Shown: positions 44,020-52,740 of the stretch, piece by piece
How positions within the stretch are numbered: position 1 is the first letter of the stretch
Layout: every line of letters starts with the position of its first letter
Source of the DNA: Gemmatimonadota bacterium
Lineage (GTDB): Bacteria > Gemmatimonadota > Gemmatimonadetes > Palauibacterales > Palauibacteraceae
Reading direction: 5' to 3'
NCBI GenBank assembly: GCA_022820995.1
Contig: JAJEEM010000053.1
Coordinates: 17,680-81,679 of the forward strand
Length of the DNA stretch: 64,000 bases
Position numbers and translations under genes: made by a program
Notes under the pieces: model-generated
What the model was told of the DNA's origin: nothing
Databases searched by the model: none
Seen by the model: the letters and a program-made list of their open reading frames with translations, nothing else

Positions 44020-44774
44020 GCGCGGATCGTAAGGTCCGCCGCCTCGTGGTGGGAGGCGGGAAGGTCTCCGTAGACCGCGGCGCGGATCCGGTCCGGGTTG
44101 CGGGCGCCGGCCTGCAGCGCCCTCCGGACGGCCGCCACGCGACGGAGCCGGTGCGCGCGGCACTCTTCCAGGCGTCCGAGCGCGTCCTCGGCGGGTGTGC
44201 CGTGTCCGGGGAAAAGGCGCTCGGGACGGAGGGCCGTGAGGCGCGCGAGACTCGCGAGGTAGGCCTCCACGGATCCGTCCGGGTGGACGATCATGGTGCT
44301 CCCTTCCCCGAGCACGAGATCCCCCGTGAAAAGGGCGCGCGCGGGTTCGAGCAGGTAGCAGAGGTGGTCCGCGGAATGACCGGGCGTCGGGACCGCCCGC
44401 AGGCGGAGTCCCTTCCCCGCCTCCATGGCCTCATCATCCGCGAGCGCCCGGCCCGCGAACTTCACCAGGTCGAGCGTGGCGGACGAGGCGCGGATTTCTC
44501 CCCAGCGGTCGGCCGCCGCCCCCGCGGACGCCGCGTGGTCGGCGTGCGCGTGCGTCAGGCAGACGGCCGCCACGGGTCTTCCGGCGATCACATCATCGAC
44601 ACGGCCGAGGTGCGCTTCATCCTCCGGTCCCGGGTCCAGGACGATGAGCGGCCCGGTCCCGATCACGTACGTCTGCGTGCCGGTCAGCGTGAGCGGGCCC
44701 GGATTGTCGGCGCGAACCGCGGTGACGCCCGACCCGTGCCGGACGACGTGGGCCGCTCCCGCCCTCGACGTCAC
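43953..44774 (-). CDS. MBL-fold metallo-hydrolase (LACTB2/glyoxalase II-like)
   Basis: 273 residues. Metal-binding THAHADHAAS is near residue 75, His in TPGHSADH, Asp in LFTGDLVLG and His in FPGHGTP complete the dinuclear site. A C-terminal helical domain follows as in LACTB2-type endoribonucleases or hydroxyacylglutathione hydrolase-like enzymes; the substrate is uncertain. GTG 44774 overlaps the NUDIX stop (GTGA), so it is the last gene of the Yip1-NUDIX-MBL run. Its 3' end overlaps mutY by 67 bp. Confidence 0.9.
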   Translation of the reverse strand: MTSRAGAAHVVRHGSGVTAVRADNPGPLTLTGTQTYVIGTGPLIVLDPGPEDEAHLGRVDDVIAGRPVAAVCLTHAHADHAASAGAAADRWGEIRASSATLDLVKFAGRALADDEAMEAGKGLRLRAVPTPGHSADHLCYLLEPARALFTGDLVLGEGSTMIVHPDGSVEAYLASLARLTALRPERLFPGHGTPAEDALGRLEECRAHRLRRVAAVRRALQAGARNPDRIRAAVYGDLPASHHEAADLTIRAYLAFLGEAAPGETSSLISRRR

Positions 44775-45490
44775 CGGACCTCGTCGTAGCCGGGGTCTCC
44801 GGGGGCCAGCAGCGTCACCCCCTTCTCACCGACGCCCCGCCTGACGAGCGCGGGTTCCACGTGCACGCCTCGGAGTGCCTTCATGGCATCGTCGACCGAC
44901 CGGAAGCCGGCGAGGCGCTCGATCGTCCTTGCCGTCGGGAACATCATGGGCAGCCGACCGGCGGAGAAGCGCCGGAGCGCGGCGGACGGCGTGGTCCAGA
45001 TGGCCGCTTCGTGTTCCGGCGTCAGGCTCACGCGACTCGGCCGCTCCTCCAGCGAGAGGAGAAAGAAGCGGGTGTCGAACCGCAACGCCGCACCGCGCGG
45101 CGTGATCCAGCGCGCGAAGTACACGATGGGCGTGGACGAGAAGTCGAGTTCCAGGCGCTCCGCCACTCGCGAGAAGCGGATCCGCTCCGAGAGCAATGCC
45201 TGCCGGGCCTCGACCAGCGCCTCCGGTCCGCGGCCCGGCAGCGGCGCCGGCATGATCCCCGTCTCTTCGAACAACTCGCGCAGCGCCGCCACGCACGCCG
45301 CGGCTTCGACCGCACCCGGAAGTCGGGCCGCCCACGTCGCGCAGGCGTCATCCTCGTCGATCGCACCGCCCGGAAAGGCCCACGCTCCGGCTCCGAACCT
45401 GGCGTCGCGGGGGCGCTGAAGCAGGAGAAACTCGAGCCCGGCCGGCGCCGGGGTGGCGACGACGACGGTGGCGGCGGGCCGTGGCGTCAA
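44771..45490 (-). CDS. NUDIX hydrolase (NUDT19-like)
   Basis: 239 residues from TTG 45490, overlapping the Yip1 stop (TTGA). The Nudix box begins GAWAFPGGAIDEDD and continues REL.EETG after an insertion of about 20 residues, typical of NUDT7/NUDT19-type CoA or acyl-CoA diphosphatases. Other members hydrolyse nucleotide sugars or oxidised nucleotides, so the exact substrate is not assigned. The last 60 residues are helical. Middle gene of a coupled three-gene operon. Confidence 0.88.
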   Translation of the reverse strand: MTPRPAATVVVATPAPAGLEFLLLQRPRDARFGAGAWAFPGGAIDEDDACATWAARLPGAVEAAACVAALRELFEETGIMPAPLPGRGPEALVEARQALLSERIRFSRVAERLELDFSSTPIVYFARWITPRGAALRFDTRFFLLSLEERPSRVSLTPEHEAAIWTTPSAALRRFSAGRLPMMFPTARTIERLAGFRSVDDAMKALRGVHVEPALVRRGVGEKGVTLLAPGDPGYDEVR

Positions 45491-46257
45491 ACTCCGCTTG
45501 CCACCCGGGCGATGACCAGCACGACCCCCAGCAGCACGAAGGCGACCGGGAGGGCGGCCGCCAGCAGCCATGCCGCGACGGCTCTTCCGGTCGTGGTCCG
45601 GTGGGCCTCTCGCAGACCGATCACCGTCAGCACGGCTCCCCAGATCCAGGCCACCAATCCGCCGACGAACGGGATGATGGCGAAGACGGCGGGTCCGCAC
45701 GCGTAGCAGACGGCGCGCACGGTGGCCGTGAGGCTTCGACGCCCGGGGACCAGCAGGAGCACGAACAGGTGGAGGAGCAGGCTCGTAATGACGAGGGACG
45801 CCACCGCCCAGAACGGGGTGAGGAAGAAGTCCGCGAGCCTGCCCGTGGACCCCATGGTGTCCGCCGCATCCGGCAGCGCGATGTTCATGACCTCGGCAAT
45901 CGTCTCCACGAAGCCCGGCTGCGTCGTCGGCAGCAAAGCGCCCCAAGTCAGCGAGAGCGCCGCTCCGAGGACACTGATCAGGAGGTAGTAGAGGATCGGG
46001 CGCACAGCGGCGTGATCGTAGGGCCCATCGGCAAAGAAGGCGCCGGGCTCCAACACGCTCCGGCGCCATGTCTCGATCAGGTTCCCCGGGAAGGGTGCCG
46101 CCGGATCCTCCCACGCGGGCAGGTTGATGTCCGCGGCGCTCTCCCCGTCGCCCGCGCGGTCCCGTTCGGGCGCAGCCGCCGCAGCCGCCGCCTCTCCACA
46201 GAACGGACAGCGGTCGAACGCGGCGCTCTCGTGCCCGCACCTCGCGCACGTCGTCAT
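45487..46257 (-). CDS. zinc-ribbon, Yip1-family membrane protein
   Basis: 256 residues. The N-terminal zinc ribbon CARCGHES..CPFCGE is followed by a disordered Ala-rich acidic stretch and then five membrane helices of the Yip1 domain, with FLTPFWAV near the middle. Bacterial Yip1 proteins are of unknown function. ATG start. It lies 13 bp before the dnaN stop and may be in a transcript extending from dnaN. Confidence 0.85.
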   Translation of the reverse strand: MTTCARCGHESAAFDRCPFCGEAAAAAAAPERDRAGDGESAADINLPAWEDPAAPFPGNLIETWRRSVLEPGAFFADGPYDHAAVRPILYYLLISVLGAALSLTWGALLPTTQPGFVETIAEVMNIALPDAADTMGSTGRLADFFLTPFWAVASLVITSLLLHLFVLLLVPGRRSLTATVRAVCYACGPAVFAIIPFVGGLVAWIWGAVLTVIGLREAHRTTTGRAVAAWLLAAALPVAFVLLGVVLVIARVASGV

Positions 46258-46270
46258 TGCGGTTCTCGGC

Positions 46271-47398
46271 TCAGTCGAGGATGCGCAGCGGCATGACGAG
46301 GCAAAGGTAATCGGGTTCCCCGCTCGCGGGAGAGAAGGTCGCCGCCCGTTCCGGTGCCTTGAACGTCATCCGGACATCCTCCTCCGGCATGTGACGCAGC
46401 ACTTCGAGGAGGTATGTCGCATTGAATCCGATCTGGATGTCCTCGCCCTCGTAATCCAGGGAGAGCGCGTCCTCCGCCTCCCCCAGATCCGGCGTCTGCA
46501 CCTTGAATCCGAGATCCCCGGATCTGAAGGAGAGGCGTACCCGCCTGGTGGAGTCATCCGCCATCACCGCGACCCGCCGCACCGCCGTCTCGAGCGCGGC
46601 GCGGTTCACCGTCGCAACCTTGTCGTTGTCCTTCGGTATGACCTGCTCGTAGTTCGGATACGGGCCCTCGATGAGCGACGTGAAGACCTCCCGGTCCGCG
46701 GACCGGAATGCCAGATGGTTCTCCGAACGCGCGATCTGAAGCACCGTGTCGGCCTCGTACAGCTTCTGCACCTGGCTGAGCGCTTTCGGAGGAATGATGA
46801 GGTCTGCCTCGGCGGGCGAGCCGCTGACATCCAGTTCACGCGACATCTTCGCGAGGCGGTGGCCGTTCGTTGCGACCATGACCGTGGCCGCTTCGCGCAA
46901 CTGCCACAGGATCCCGTTCAGGATCGGACGGCTGTCCTCGGTTGAAACGGCGAAACTCGTCCGCTCGATCAGCGTCTGCAGCTCGCCGGCGGACATCTCC
47001 CACCCTCCGGCGAAGTCGATCTCCGGAAAGTCCGGGAACTCGTCCGGGGCCTGCCCGTAGAGGCGGAACTTGCTCCGGCCGCACTCGATGTCCACTCCCG
47101 CAGCGGCTCCGTCTCCATTCCCGTCCGCCGAGGCGAACTTCACCGGCGCATCATCGAGGACACGCGAGATCTCCAGGAGCTGTCTCGCGGGTAGCGCGAC
47201 GACGCCCGACTCGGAGACCTCCGCCGGCACGGACAGCGAGACGAAGATGGACATGTCCGTGCCGCTCAGCCGCACGGCGTCGTCCTCCGCATGGATCAGG
47301 ATGTTCGAGAGAACCGGGAGCGCGGCTCGGGTCGGGACGGCGGCGGCGCTCGCCGCCAGGCCCTTCTGGAGTGCCTCTCGGGTGATCGAGAATCTCAT
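46271..47398 (-). CDS. dnaN: DNA polymerase III subunit beta (sliding clamp)
   Basis: 375 residues, the usual length. Three topologically similar clamp domains: N-terminal ALQKGLAASAAAVPTRAALPVLSNILI, central, and a C-terminal domain ending YLCLVMPLRILD, in which the conserved MPxRL end is kept. It tethers replicative polymerase to DNA. Next gene after dnaA in the same direction, 293 bp apart. Confidence 0.97.
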   Translation of the reverse strand: MRFSITREALQKGLAASAAAVPTRAALPVLSNILIHAEDDAVRLSGTDMSIFVSLSVPAEVSESGVVALPARQLLEISRVLDDAPVKFASADGNGDGAAAGVDIECGRSKFRLYGQAPDEFPDFPEIDFAGGWEMSAGELQTLIERTSFAVSTEDSRPILNGILWQLREAATVMVATNGHRLAKMSRELDVSGSPAEADLIIPPKALSQVQKLYEADTVLQIARSENHLAFRSADREVFTSLIEGPYPNYEQVIPKDNDKVATVNRAALETAVRRVAVMADDSTRRVRLSFRSGDLGFKVQTPDLGEAEDALSLDYEGEDIQIGFNATYLLEVLRHMPEEDVRMTFKAPERAATFSPASGEPDYLCLVMPLRILD

Positions 47399-47691
47399 TT
47401 CAGCTCCGGCAGTGTCGGTTCGGGTTTTCCACCGTGGGTTCTACGGTTGCGTATGATACAGGTCTCAAAGGAGTAGTAGTAGAGCCTGTCGAAGTGTCGA
47501 AAATCCGGGGTTCCCCATGTTTTTCGCGGCCCGGGACGGGTGCGCCCGCTGTCGACACACGGACACGGCTGTCGAAGCTCCGGCGAAACCTCGTCGCCGC
47601 GGCCGGGGTGGTGCGCCCGGCGGGTGGGTATCGCGTGGGAGAGGCGCAAGTCTTCGTCCGGTTTTGCACACGGTAGTGGACGGACCGGACA
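47399..47691. other. dnaA-dnaN spacer, candidate part of oriC
   Basis: 293 bases between dnaA and dnaN without a convincing gene. Two nine-mers resemble DnaA boxes at 7 of 9 positions to TTATCCACA: TTTTCCACC at 47425 and TTTTGCACA at 47662. Four copies of TGTCGA(A/C)(G/A) occur at 47487, 47495 (tandem), 47550 and 47570, the third being the palindrome TGTCGACA. No perfect DnaA box is seen. The classical position makes this or the dnaA-rpmH spacer (49075-49313) the likely origin. Confidence 0.55.
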
Positions 47692-49074
47692 TCAGCTTCG
47701 GAACAACTCTTGCTGCAACTGCCCGACGCGGCCGCGAAGGGCGGCGTCGGACGCCATGTCGGCCTCGACCTTGTTGACGGAGTGAATCACGGTGGAGTGG
47801 TTCCTGCCGCCGAAGAGGTGGCCGATGTCGGAATAGGGCAGGTCGAGATGCGTCTTGATGAGGTACATGGCGACCTGCCGGGGAACGGTCACGGTCCGGT
47901 TCCGCCGCTTTGAGATGAGTGCATCCACCGAGACGCCCCAGGAAGCGGCGATGCGGGCGCGGACTTCCTCCGCGGACACTTCGATCACCTGCTCATCGGC
48001 CTCGTTCCCCTCGGGCCCCAGCGCGTCGCGCGCCATGTCGAGTGAAATCTCGCGTCGCGTGAGAGAGCTGAAGGCGAGGAGCTTGATGAGGGCCCCCTCC
48101 AGCTGCCGGACGGAGGTGCGCCGGCTCCGCGCGACGTACTCGATGACATCGTCGTCGATTTCGATCCCATCCTCGTCGGCCTTCTTGCGCAGGATGGCGG
48201 AACGCGTCTCCAGGTCGGGGGGCTGGATGTCGGTGACGAGACCCCACTCGAACCGGGAAACGAGGCGTTCCTGGAGCCCCGGGATGTCCTGCGGCGGTCG
48301 GTCGCTCGTGATGACGATCTGCTTCTTCGCGTCGTAGAGCGCGTTGAAGGTGTGGAAAAACTCTTCCTGCGTCCCCTCCTTGTTCGCGATGAAGTGGACG
48401 TCGTCGACGAGCAGGACGTCGATACGGCGATAGCGCTCGCGGAAAAGGGCGGTCTGCCCGGTCCGGATCGCGTCGATCATCTCGTTCGTGAACTGCTCCG
48501 AAGGGACGTAGGCGACCTGGCAGTCCGGGAGCCGGTCGAGAATCGTGTTGCCGATCGCGTGCATCAGGTGTGTCTTGCCGAGACCGGTGCCGCCCCAGAT
48601 GAAGAGCGGGTTGTACGTCGTGGCCGGTGCGGCGGCGACGCGATCCGACGCGGCCGCGGCGAGTTCGTTGCTGCCGCCGATGACGAAGCGCGCGAAGGTG
48701 TAGCGTTCGTTCAGCGCCGCCGCCGCCGGGAGGCCTCCGCGGTTCGGCGTTTCCGACGCCAGCGCGTGACTGGCGTCGCCGGGGTAGGGTTCCGTGATTT
48801 CCGGGAAGTCGAGACGCTCCTCGGCTCCCTTGTGCTCGAAGCGGAGTCGAAGTCTCGCGCCCAGCTCCCGCTCGGAGATGTCCCTCAGAAGCGTCCCGTA
48901 TTTGTCCTCGACCCATTCGACCGCGAACCTGGTGGGCGCGGAAACGACGAGCGTGTCGTCGGAAAGCGAGACGGCCTCCGTCGATCCGAGCCAGGTGCGA
49001 TAGGTCTGCTCCGGGAGCACGAGCTTCGCCGACGCGCGAATCTTGATCCAGGCCTCGTGTGCAGTCAGCTCCAT
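47692..49074 (-). CDS. dnaA: chromosomal replication initiator protein DnaA
   Basis: 460 residues. N-terminal domain I (WIKIRASAKLVLPEQTYRTWL), a linker, then AAA+ with Walker A GGTGLGKTH at residues 161-169, Walker B LLVDDVHF at 221-228 and sensor motifs. The C-terminal DNA-binding domain IV contains the helix-turn-helix LPYSDIGHLFGGRNHSTVIH near residue 430, which reads DnaA boxes. It unwinds oriC and loads the helicase. Its own promoter lies at 49121-49150. The 5' flank diverges from rpmH. Confidence 0.98.
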   Translation of the reverse strand: MELTAHEAWIKIRASAKLVLPEQTYRTWLGSTEAVSLSDDTLVVSAPTRFAVEWVEDKYGTLLRDISERELGARLRLRFEHKGAEERLDFPEITEPYPGDASHALASETPNRGGLPAAAALNERYTFARFVIGGSNELAAAASDRVAAAPATTYNPLFIWGGTGLGKTHLMHAIGNTILDRLPDCQVAYVPSEQFTNEMIDAIRTGQTALFRERYRRIDVLLVDDVHFIANKEGTQEEFFHTFNALYDAKKQIVITSDRPPQDIPGLQERLVSRFEWGLVTDIQPPDLETRSAILRKKADEDGIEIDDDVIEYVARSRRTSVRQLEGALIKLLAFSSLTRREISLDMARDALGPEGNEADEQVIEVSAEEVRARIAASWGVSVDALISKRRNRTVTVPRQVAMYLIKTHLDLPYSDIGHLFGGRNHSTVIHSVNKVEADMASDAALRGRVGQLQQELFRS

Positions 49075-49120
49075 CCGTGACGCGCCGGCATGAGAAGAAA
49101 ACGGTGGGATAGGGGTTCTG

Positions 49121-49150
49121 ATCTTAGGCGAATCCGCCGGCGAGTGTCAA
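49121..49150 (-). promoter_or_regulatory. dnaA promoter
   Basis: Minus-strand TTGACA (49150-49145), an 18-base spacer and TAAGAT (49126-49121). Start near 49114 gives a leader of about 40 bases before dnaA. Confidence 0.82.
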
Positions 49151-49227
49151 CGAAGGGAAACGCCTGGCGAAGCGGCGCGCGGATGGCGGAGGGAACCGCG
49201 TGTTCGGCCCGACATCGGCGAGCCGAA

Positions 49228-49256
49228 TTGACACTATCCCGCGCCGCGTCTAGACT
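49228..49256 (+). promoter_or_regulatory. rpmH-rnpA-yidD-yidC promoter
   Basis: Plus-strand TTGACA (49228-49233), 17-base spacer and TAGACT (49251-49256). Start near 49263 gives a leader of about 50 bases before rpmH. It is arranged back to back with the dnaA promoter 78 bases away. Confidence 0.82.
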
Positions 49257-49313
49257 TCCGGGCTAGCCTCGAAAAACGTGACGAGACGACCGGAAAGCCT
49301 CGGGTGATGTGAC

Positions 49314-49487
49314 ATGGGGAAGCCCACATACAGCAAGCCGACCAACAGGAAGCGCGTCCGCGACCATGGATTCCGGGCGCGGATGAAGACGAAGGCGGGC
49401 CGCCGCACGCTGTCGCGCCGCAGAAGGAAGGGTCGACGTCGGCTCACCGTCAGTGACGCGTTCCGTCGCAAGCGACGAAGCCGCTAG
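49314..49487 (+). CDS. rpmH: 50S ribosomal protein L34
   Basis: 57 residues, very basic. The core [20 protein letters not shown] and [17 protein letters not shown] matches L34 (KRTYQPSxxKRxRxHGFRxRM pattern). L34 sits at the base of the large subunit near the 23S 5' end. It is a few residues longer than usual, with a tail [10 protein letters not shown]. The adjacency to dnaA, rnpA and yidD is the standard bacterial arrangement. Confidence 0.96.
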   Translation: MGKPTYSKPTNRKRVRDHGFRARMKTKAGRRTLSRRRRKGRRRLTVSDAFRRKRRSR

Positions 49488-49857
49488 CGGGCGCCCGCCC
49501 GCGGGCTATCGACGGCCTCGCGCGGCCCGGCTGCGCACGGCACGGGAGATTCGCGGGACCATCCGTGCGGGCCGCTGCAGCCGGGGCCGCACCGTGGATG
49601 TGTTCTTCGCTCCGTCGCCCTCCGGTCGCTCCAGGGTCGGAGTTGTGACGCCCCGCCACGGGCGTGGGGCGGTCGCGCGAAACCTCGTGCGCCGGCGCCT
49701 GACCGAGATTGCCCGCATTCACCTGTTGCCCGCCCTGGAAACCCGCCGGTTCGACCTGGACGTGGTCGTGAGAGCGAAACCGGCCGCCTACGACGCCTCG
49801 TACCAAAGGCTTCGGGCGACGTTGATGGATTCGCTGGAGACCGTATGCGCAGGGTGA
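49453..49857 (+). CDS. rnpA: ribonuclease P protein component
   Basis: 134 residues from GTG 49453, which overlaps the rpmH end by 35 bp; no other start occurs before the conserved LRTAREIRG region. The family signature is [13 protein letters not shown] (RNR motif). RnpA binds RNase P RNA and helps position the pre-tRNA 5' leader. It overlaps yidD by 13 bp, so rpmH-rnpA-yidD-yidC is a compact operon. Confidence 0.92.
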   Translation: MTRSVASDEAASGRPPAGYRRPRAARLRTAREIRGTIRAGRCSRGRTVDVFFAPSPSGRSRVGVVTPRHGRGAVARNLVRRRLTEIARIHLLPALETRRFDLDVVVRAKPAAYDASYQRLRATLMDSLETVCAG

Positions 49858-50066
49858 TCATCGGATTGATTCGCGGCTACCAGCTGGTCGTCTCTCCCTG
49901 GCTGCCGGCCGCCTGCAGGTACGAGCCGAGTTGCTCGGAATACGCCCTGACCGCCGTGCGGCGATTCGGCGGGGGCCGGGGAGTCTGGCTGTGCGCTCGG
50001 CGCCTGCTTCGCTGTCATCCCTTCGGGTCGTGCGGCTACGACCCGGTTCCCGCCCGGGAGCGCTGA
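49845..50066 (+). CDS. yidD: membrane protein insertion efficiency factor YidD
   Basis: 73 residues. An N-terminal amphipathic helix is followed by SPWLPAACRYEPSCSEYAL and CARRLLRCHPF, the Cys-rich YidD signature, with PVP near the end. It assists YidC in inserting membrane proteins. ATG 49845 has GGAG five bases upstream; the stop TGA overlaps the yidC start by one base. Confidence 0.96.
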   Translation: MRRVIIGLIRGYQLVVSPWLPAACRYEPSCSEYALTAVRRFGGGRGVWLCARRLLRCHPFGSCGYDPVPARER

Positions 50067-51787
50067 TGGAACGCCGTCTGCTTCTCGCCATCGCGCTGAT
50101 GGTCGGCGTGATGATCCTCTCGAACGTGTTCTTCCCGCCGACGGAAAGGCCGCCGGCGCCGGTGTCGCCGGACAGCGTGGAGACGCCGGGAACCACGGAC
50201 GCGGCGGACGAGTTGAACCGCCTTTCCGCCGAGGAAGAAGCGGCCCGGGAGGTGGCGGCGGTGCTGGCCGAAGCGGAGGGGGCGACGGCGCAGGAGGAGG
50301 CGACGGAGGAAACCGCCGCCCAAGCCGGGGAAAGCTCGATCATCACGGTTCGGTCGGAGCTGTACGAGTACCGGTTCGACACGCGGGGCGCACGGCTCGT
50401 GGGCGCGACGATGCTCGCACACGAGAACTTCGCCGATGGTGGACACGGCGGCCGCAACGTCGAGTTGGTGCGCCCCGACGATTCGATCCTGGCGTACGCC
50501 TTGACGCTTCGTGGCGACACCGTCTCCCTGGGCTCGATTGCGTTCACGGCGTCGACGTCCACGCTCGAGGTGAGAGATGGGCCCGCGGAACTGAGTTTCG
50601 AGGCCGCGATCGGCGAGGTCACCTTCGATGTCTCGTATCGCTTCCAGCCGGATGACTACCGGATCGACGTGAGCGGCGGGCTGCGCGGGCTGGGAGACGT
50701 GGGGCACGTCGTTCTCGTCGGCCTCGGCCGCGGGATCGAACGAAACGAGGCCGTGCCGCAGGAGGACAGGGCCGCGATGGCGCTCGTCACCCGGAGCCGC
50801 TCCGGACAGATCTCGGCGGAGCGACTCGACCGCGTGGACATCGACGAGACGAGGCCGGCCTCCGGCGCTCCCTTCAGCTGGGCCGCATCCAAATCGAAGT
50901 ACTGGCTCGCCGCGGTGGTGGCGACGCCGGACGGGCCGGGCATCGGCGGGGTGATGCTGCGGGGCGTGCCCGAGGAGGACGCGGCGGAAATGCAGGCCGC
51001 GCTGCCGGTGCCCGCGGGCAGCTCCGGCTTCGAGTACGCGGCCTACATCGGACCGCAGGATTTCTCGCGGCTGCAGGCCGTGGGGCAGGAACTCCACAAC
51101 GTGAACCCCGTCGGCTGGCGATGGCTCCGGTGGTTCACCCGGCCCTTCGGGAACCTGATCGTCGCCATCCTGATCTGGATGCACGAGTCGTTCTCGCTCG
51201 CCTACGGCTGGGTGTTGATCCTGTTCGGCGTCGGGTCGCGGATCGTGCTGTCGCCGCTGTTCCACATCTCGGGACGCGCGCAGATGAAGCAGATGGCGCT
51301 GCAGCCGGAGATCAAGAAGCTGCAGGAGCGGTACAAGGGCGACGCGCAGCGCCTGCAGCAGGAGCAGATGAAGCTCTTCCGGGAACACGGGGTCAACCCG
51401 CTGGGCGGCTGTCTGCCCATGTTCCTGCCTCTCCCGATCCTCATCACGCTGTTCTTCGTGTTCCAGAACACGATCGAGTTCCGCGGCGTCCCCTTCCTGT
51501 GGCTGGCGGACCTGTCGCTGAGAGATCCGCTCTTCATCGTCCCCGTCCTGATGGGCGGCTCGATGCTCGGACTGAACTGGATCACGCAGCGGGGCATGCA
51601 GACGAACGCGCAGATGAAGATGATATCCTACGTGCTGCCCGTCGTCTTCACCTTCTTCTTTGCGAACTTCGCCGCCGGGCTGAACCTGTACTACACGGCC
51701 TCGAACATCATGTCGCTGCCGCAGCAGATGTACCTCTCCCGGGAGCGAAGGAGGGCTCAGCCGCCGGCCTCCCGGAAGAAGGAGTAG
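50066..51787 (+). CDS. yidC: membrane protein insertase YidC
   Basis: 573 residues. An N-terminal helix (MERRLLLAIALMVGVMIL), an acidic Ala/Glu linker and a large periplasmic beta-sandwich domain (about residues 90-340) are followed by the conserved five-helix core: WGWVLILFGVG-type helix 2 (here YGWVLILFGVG), the QMKQMALQPEIKKLQERYKGD cytoplasmic hairpin (split here at its Lys-rich part) and the final helices ending NLYYTASNIMSL. The periplasmic domain is typical of Gram-negative YidC. ATG 50066 has GGGAG upstream. Confidence 0.97.
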   Translation: MERRLLLAIALMVGVMILSNVFFPPTERPPAPVSPDSVETPGTTDAADELNRLSAEEEAAREVAAVLAEAEGATAQEEATEETAAQAGESSIITVRSELYEYRFDTRGARLVGATMLAHENFADGGHGGRNVELVRPDDSILAYALTLRGDTVSLGSIAFTASTSTLEVRDGPAELSFEAAIGEVTFDVSYRFQPDDYRIDVSGGLRGLGDVGHVVLVGLGRGIERNEAVPQEDRAAMALVTRSRSGQISAERLDRVDIDETRPASGAPFSWAASKSKYWLAAVVATPDGPGIGGVMLRGVPEEDAAEMQAALPVPAGSSGFEYAAYIGPQDFSRLQAVGQELHNVNPVGWRWLRWFTRPFGNLIVAILIWMHESFSLAYGWVLILFGVGSRIVLSPLFHISGRAQMKQMALQPEIKKLQERYKGDAQRLQQEQMKLFREHGVNPLGGCLPMFLPLPILITLFFVFQNTIEFRGVPFLWLADLSLRDPLFIVPVLMGGSMLGLNWITQRGMQTNAQMKMISYVLPVVFTFFFANFAAGLNLYYTASNIMSLPQQMYLSRERRRAQPPASRKKE

Positions 51788-51844
51788 CCGACGGGGCGCG
51801 CCAGGGGCCGCCGGGACACGCCAGACGGCGTCGGCGCCGCCCCG

Positions 51845-52672
51845 TCACCGCACGTGGGAGACGGAAAGCCCGATCAGGCGCTCGGACTGCCGGAGGAACT
51901 GCTCCGAGCGGGAGGGACCGAGGCCGAGGAGCAGTCCGACCCGCGTCCCTCGAGCGAGCGCGGCCCCGAGTTCCGCGGCAACGGCAGGCTTCCACTCGAG
52001 TTCGGCCCAGCCGAAGTAGTCGACCGAAGCATGGAACCGCGCGCCCGCCCCGGGCGGCGACTCCCAGGCGGCGCCCGCCCGCAGCGAAAGAGGCTCGAAG
52101 TCCGGCGTGGCGCGCAGCAGCACTCCCGGGCCTCCGTAGACGGTGAGGCCTGGCGCCGGAGATCCCTGGAGCATGAATTCCATCCCCTCGCGGCTCGTGC
52201 TGATGGGACGGGCGCCGGTGTCCAGGAGGAATTCGTCCCCGAGATGCGAACTCACATGATAGAGTTCGGCCCGAGCCGCGACCTCGCCGAAACGCGCGCG
52301 GAGGAGAAGGCCGATCCGGTAGTGCACTTCGATGAGGGCCTGATCCGGACCTCCGAGGTCGAAGCGGGAGAACGCCCCTCCGTGAATCGCTCCGGCGTAT
52401 TCGACTTCCCCGTCCGGGTCGCGCCGGATCCAGAAACCGAGGCGGTCGCCGATGTCCGCGAGGGCAATGCCGTCGCGGACCGAGTCGCGCGTCGCGCTCA
52501 GCAGCGCAACGCGATGCACGGGCTCGAGGGGGGAGCCCGAGGGCGTGCGGAAGGGATGGCCGTTCGGGTCCCGGATTCCAATCGTCGCGCCGCTGCCCGC
52601 CTGGGCGACGAGCGGACGTGCCGCGGCGAAGGGTGCAGCCACGAGAAGGAGGCAGACCAGGAGGTCACGCAC
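51845..52672 (-). CDS. DUF1207-type outer-membrane-associated protein
   Basis: 275 residues from GTG 52672. The signal peptide VCLLLVAAPFAAARPLVAQ is followed by a beta-rich chain with alternating strands: DRLGFWIRRD, YRIGLLLRARF, ELYHVSSHLGDEFLL and AELEWKPAVAAELG. The DUF1207 family has this SHLGDE block. The function is unknown. The gene is 68 bp downstream of the Fpg-like gene; GTG start is weakly supported, as only a G-rich stretch precedes it. Confidence 0.75.
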   Translation of the reverse strand: MRDLLVCLLLVAAPFAAARPLVAQAGSGATIGIRDPNGHPFRTPSGSPLEPVHRVALLSATRDSVRDGIALADIGDRLGFWIRRDPDGEVEYAGAIHGGAFSRFDLGGPDQALIEVHYRIGLLLRARFGEVAARAELYHVSSHLGDEFLLDTGARPISTSREGMEFMLQGSPAPGLTVYGGPGVLLRATPDFEPLSLRAGAAWESPPGAGARFHASVDYFGWAELEWKPAVAAELGAALARGTRVGLLLGLGPSRSEQFLRQSERLIGLSVSHVR

Positions 52673-52740
52673 GTCACCCGCCCCGGGACGCACCGCCCGG
52701 GCGCGGCCGGGCAGGCCGTGGCAGCCGCGGCGCTGGAGCT

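Noticed and set aside
51788..51844. Bidirectional terminator after yidC
   Set aside because: A nine-base GC stem can be drawn but the loop is about 38 bases and there is no T-tract, so support is insufficient.
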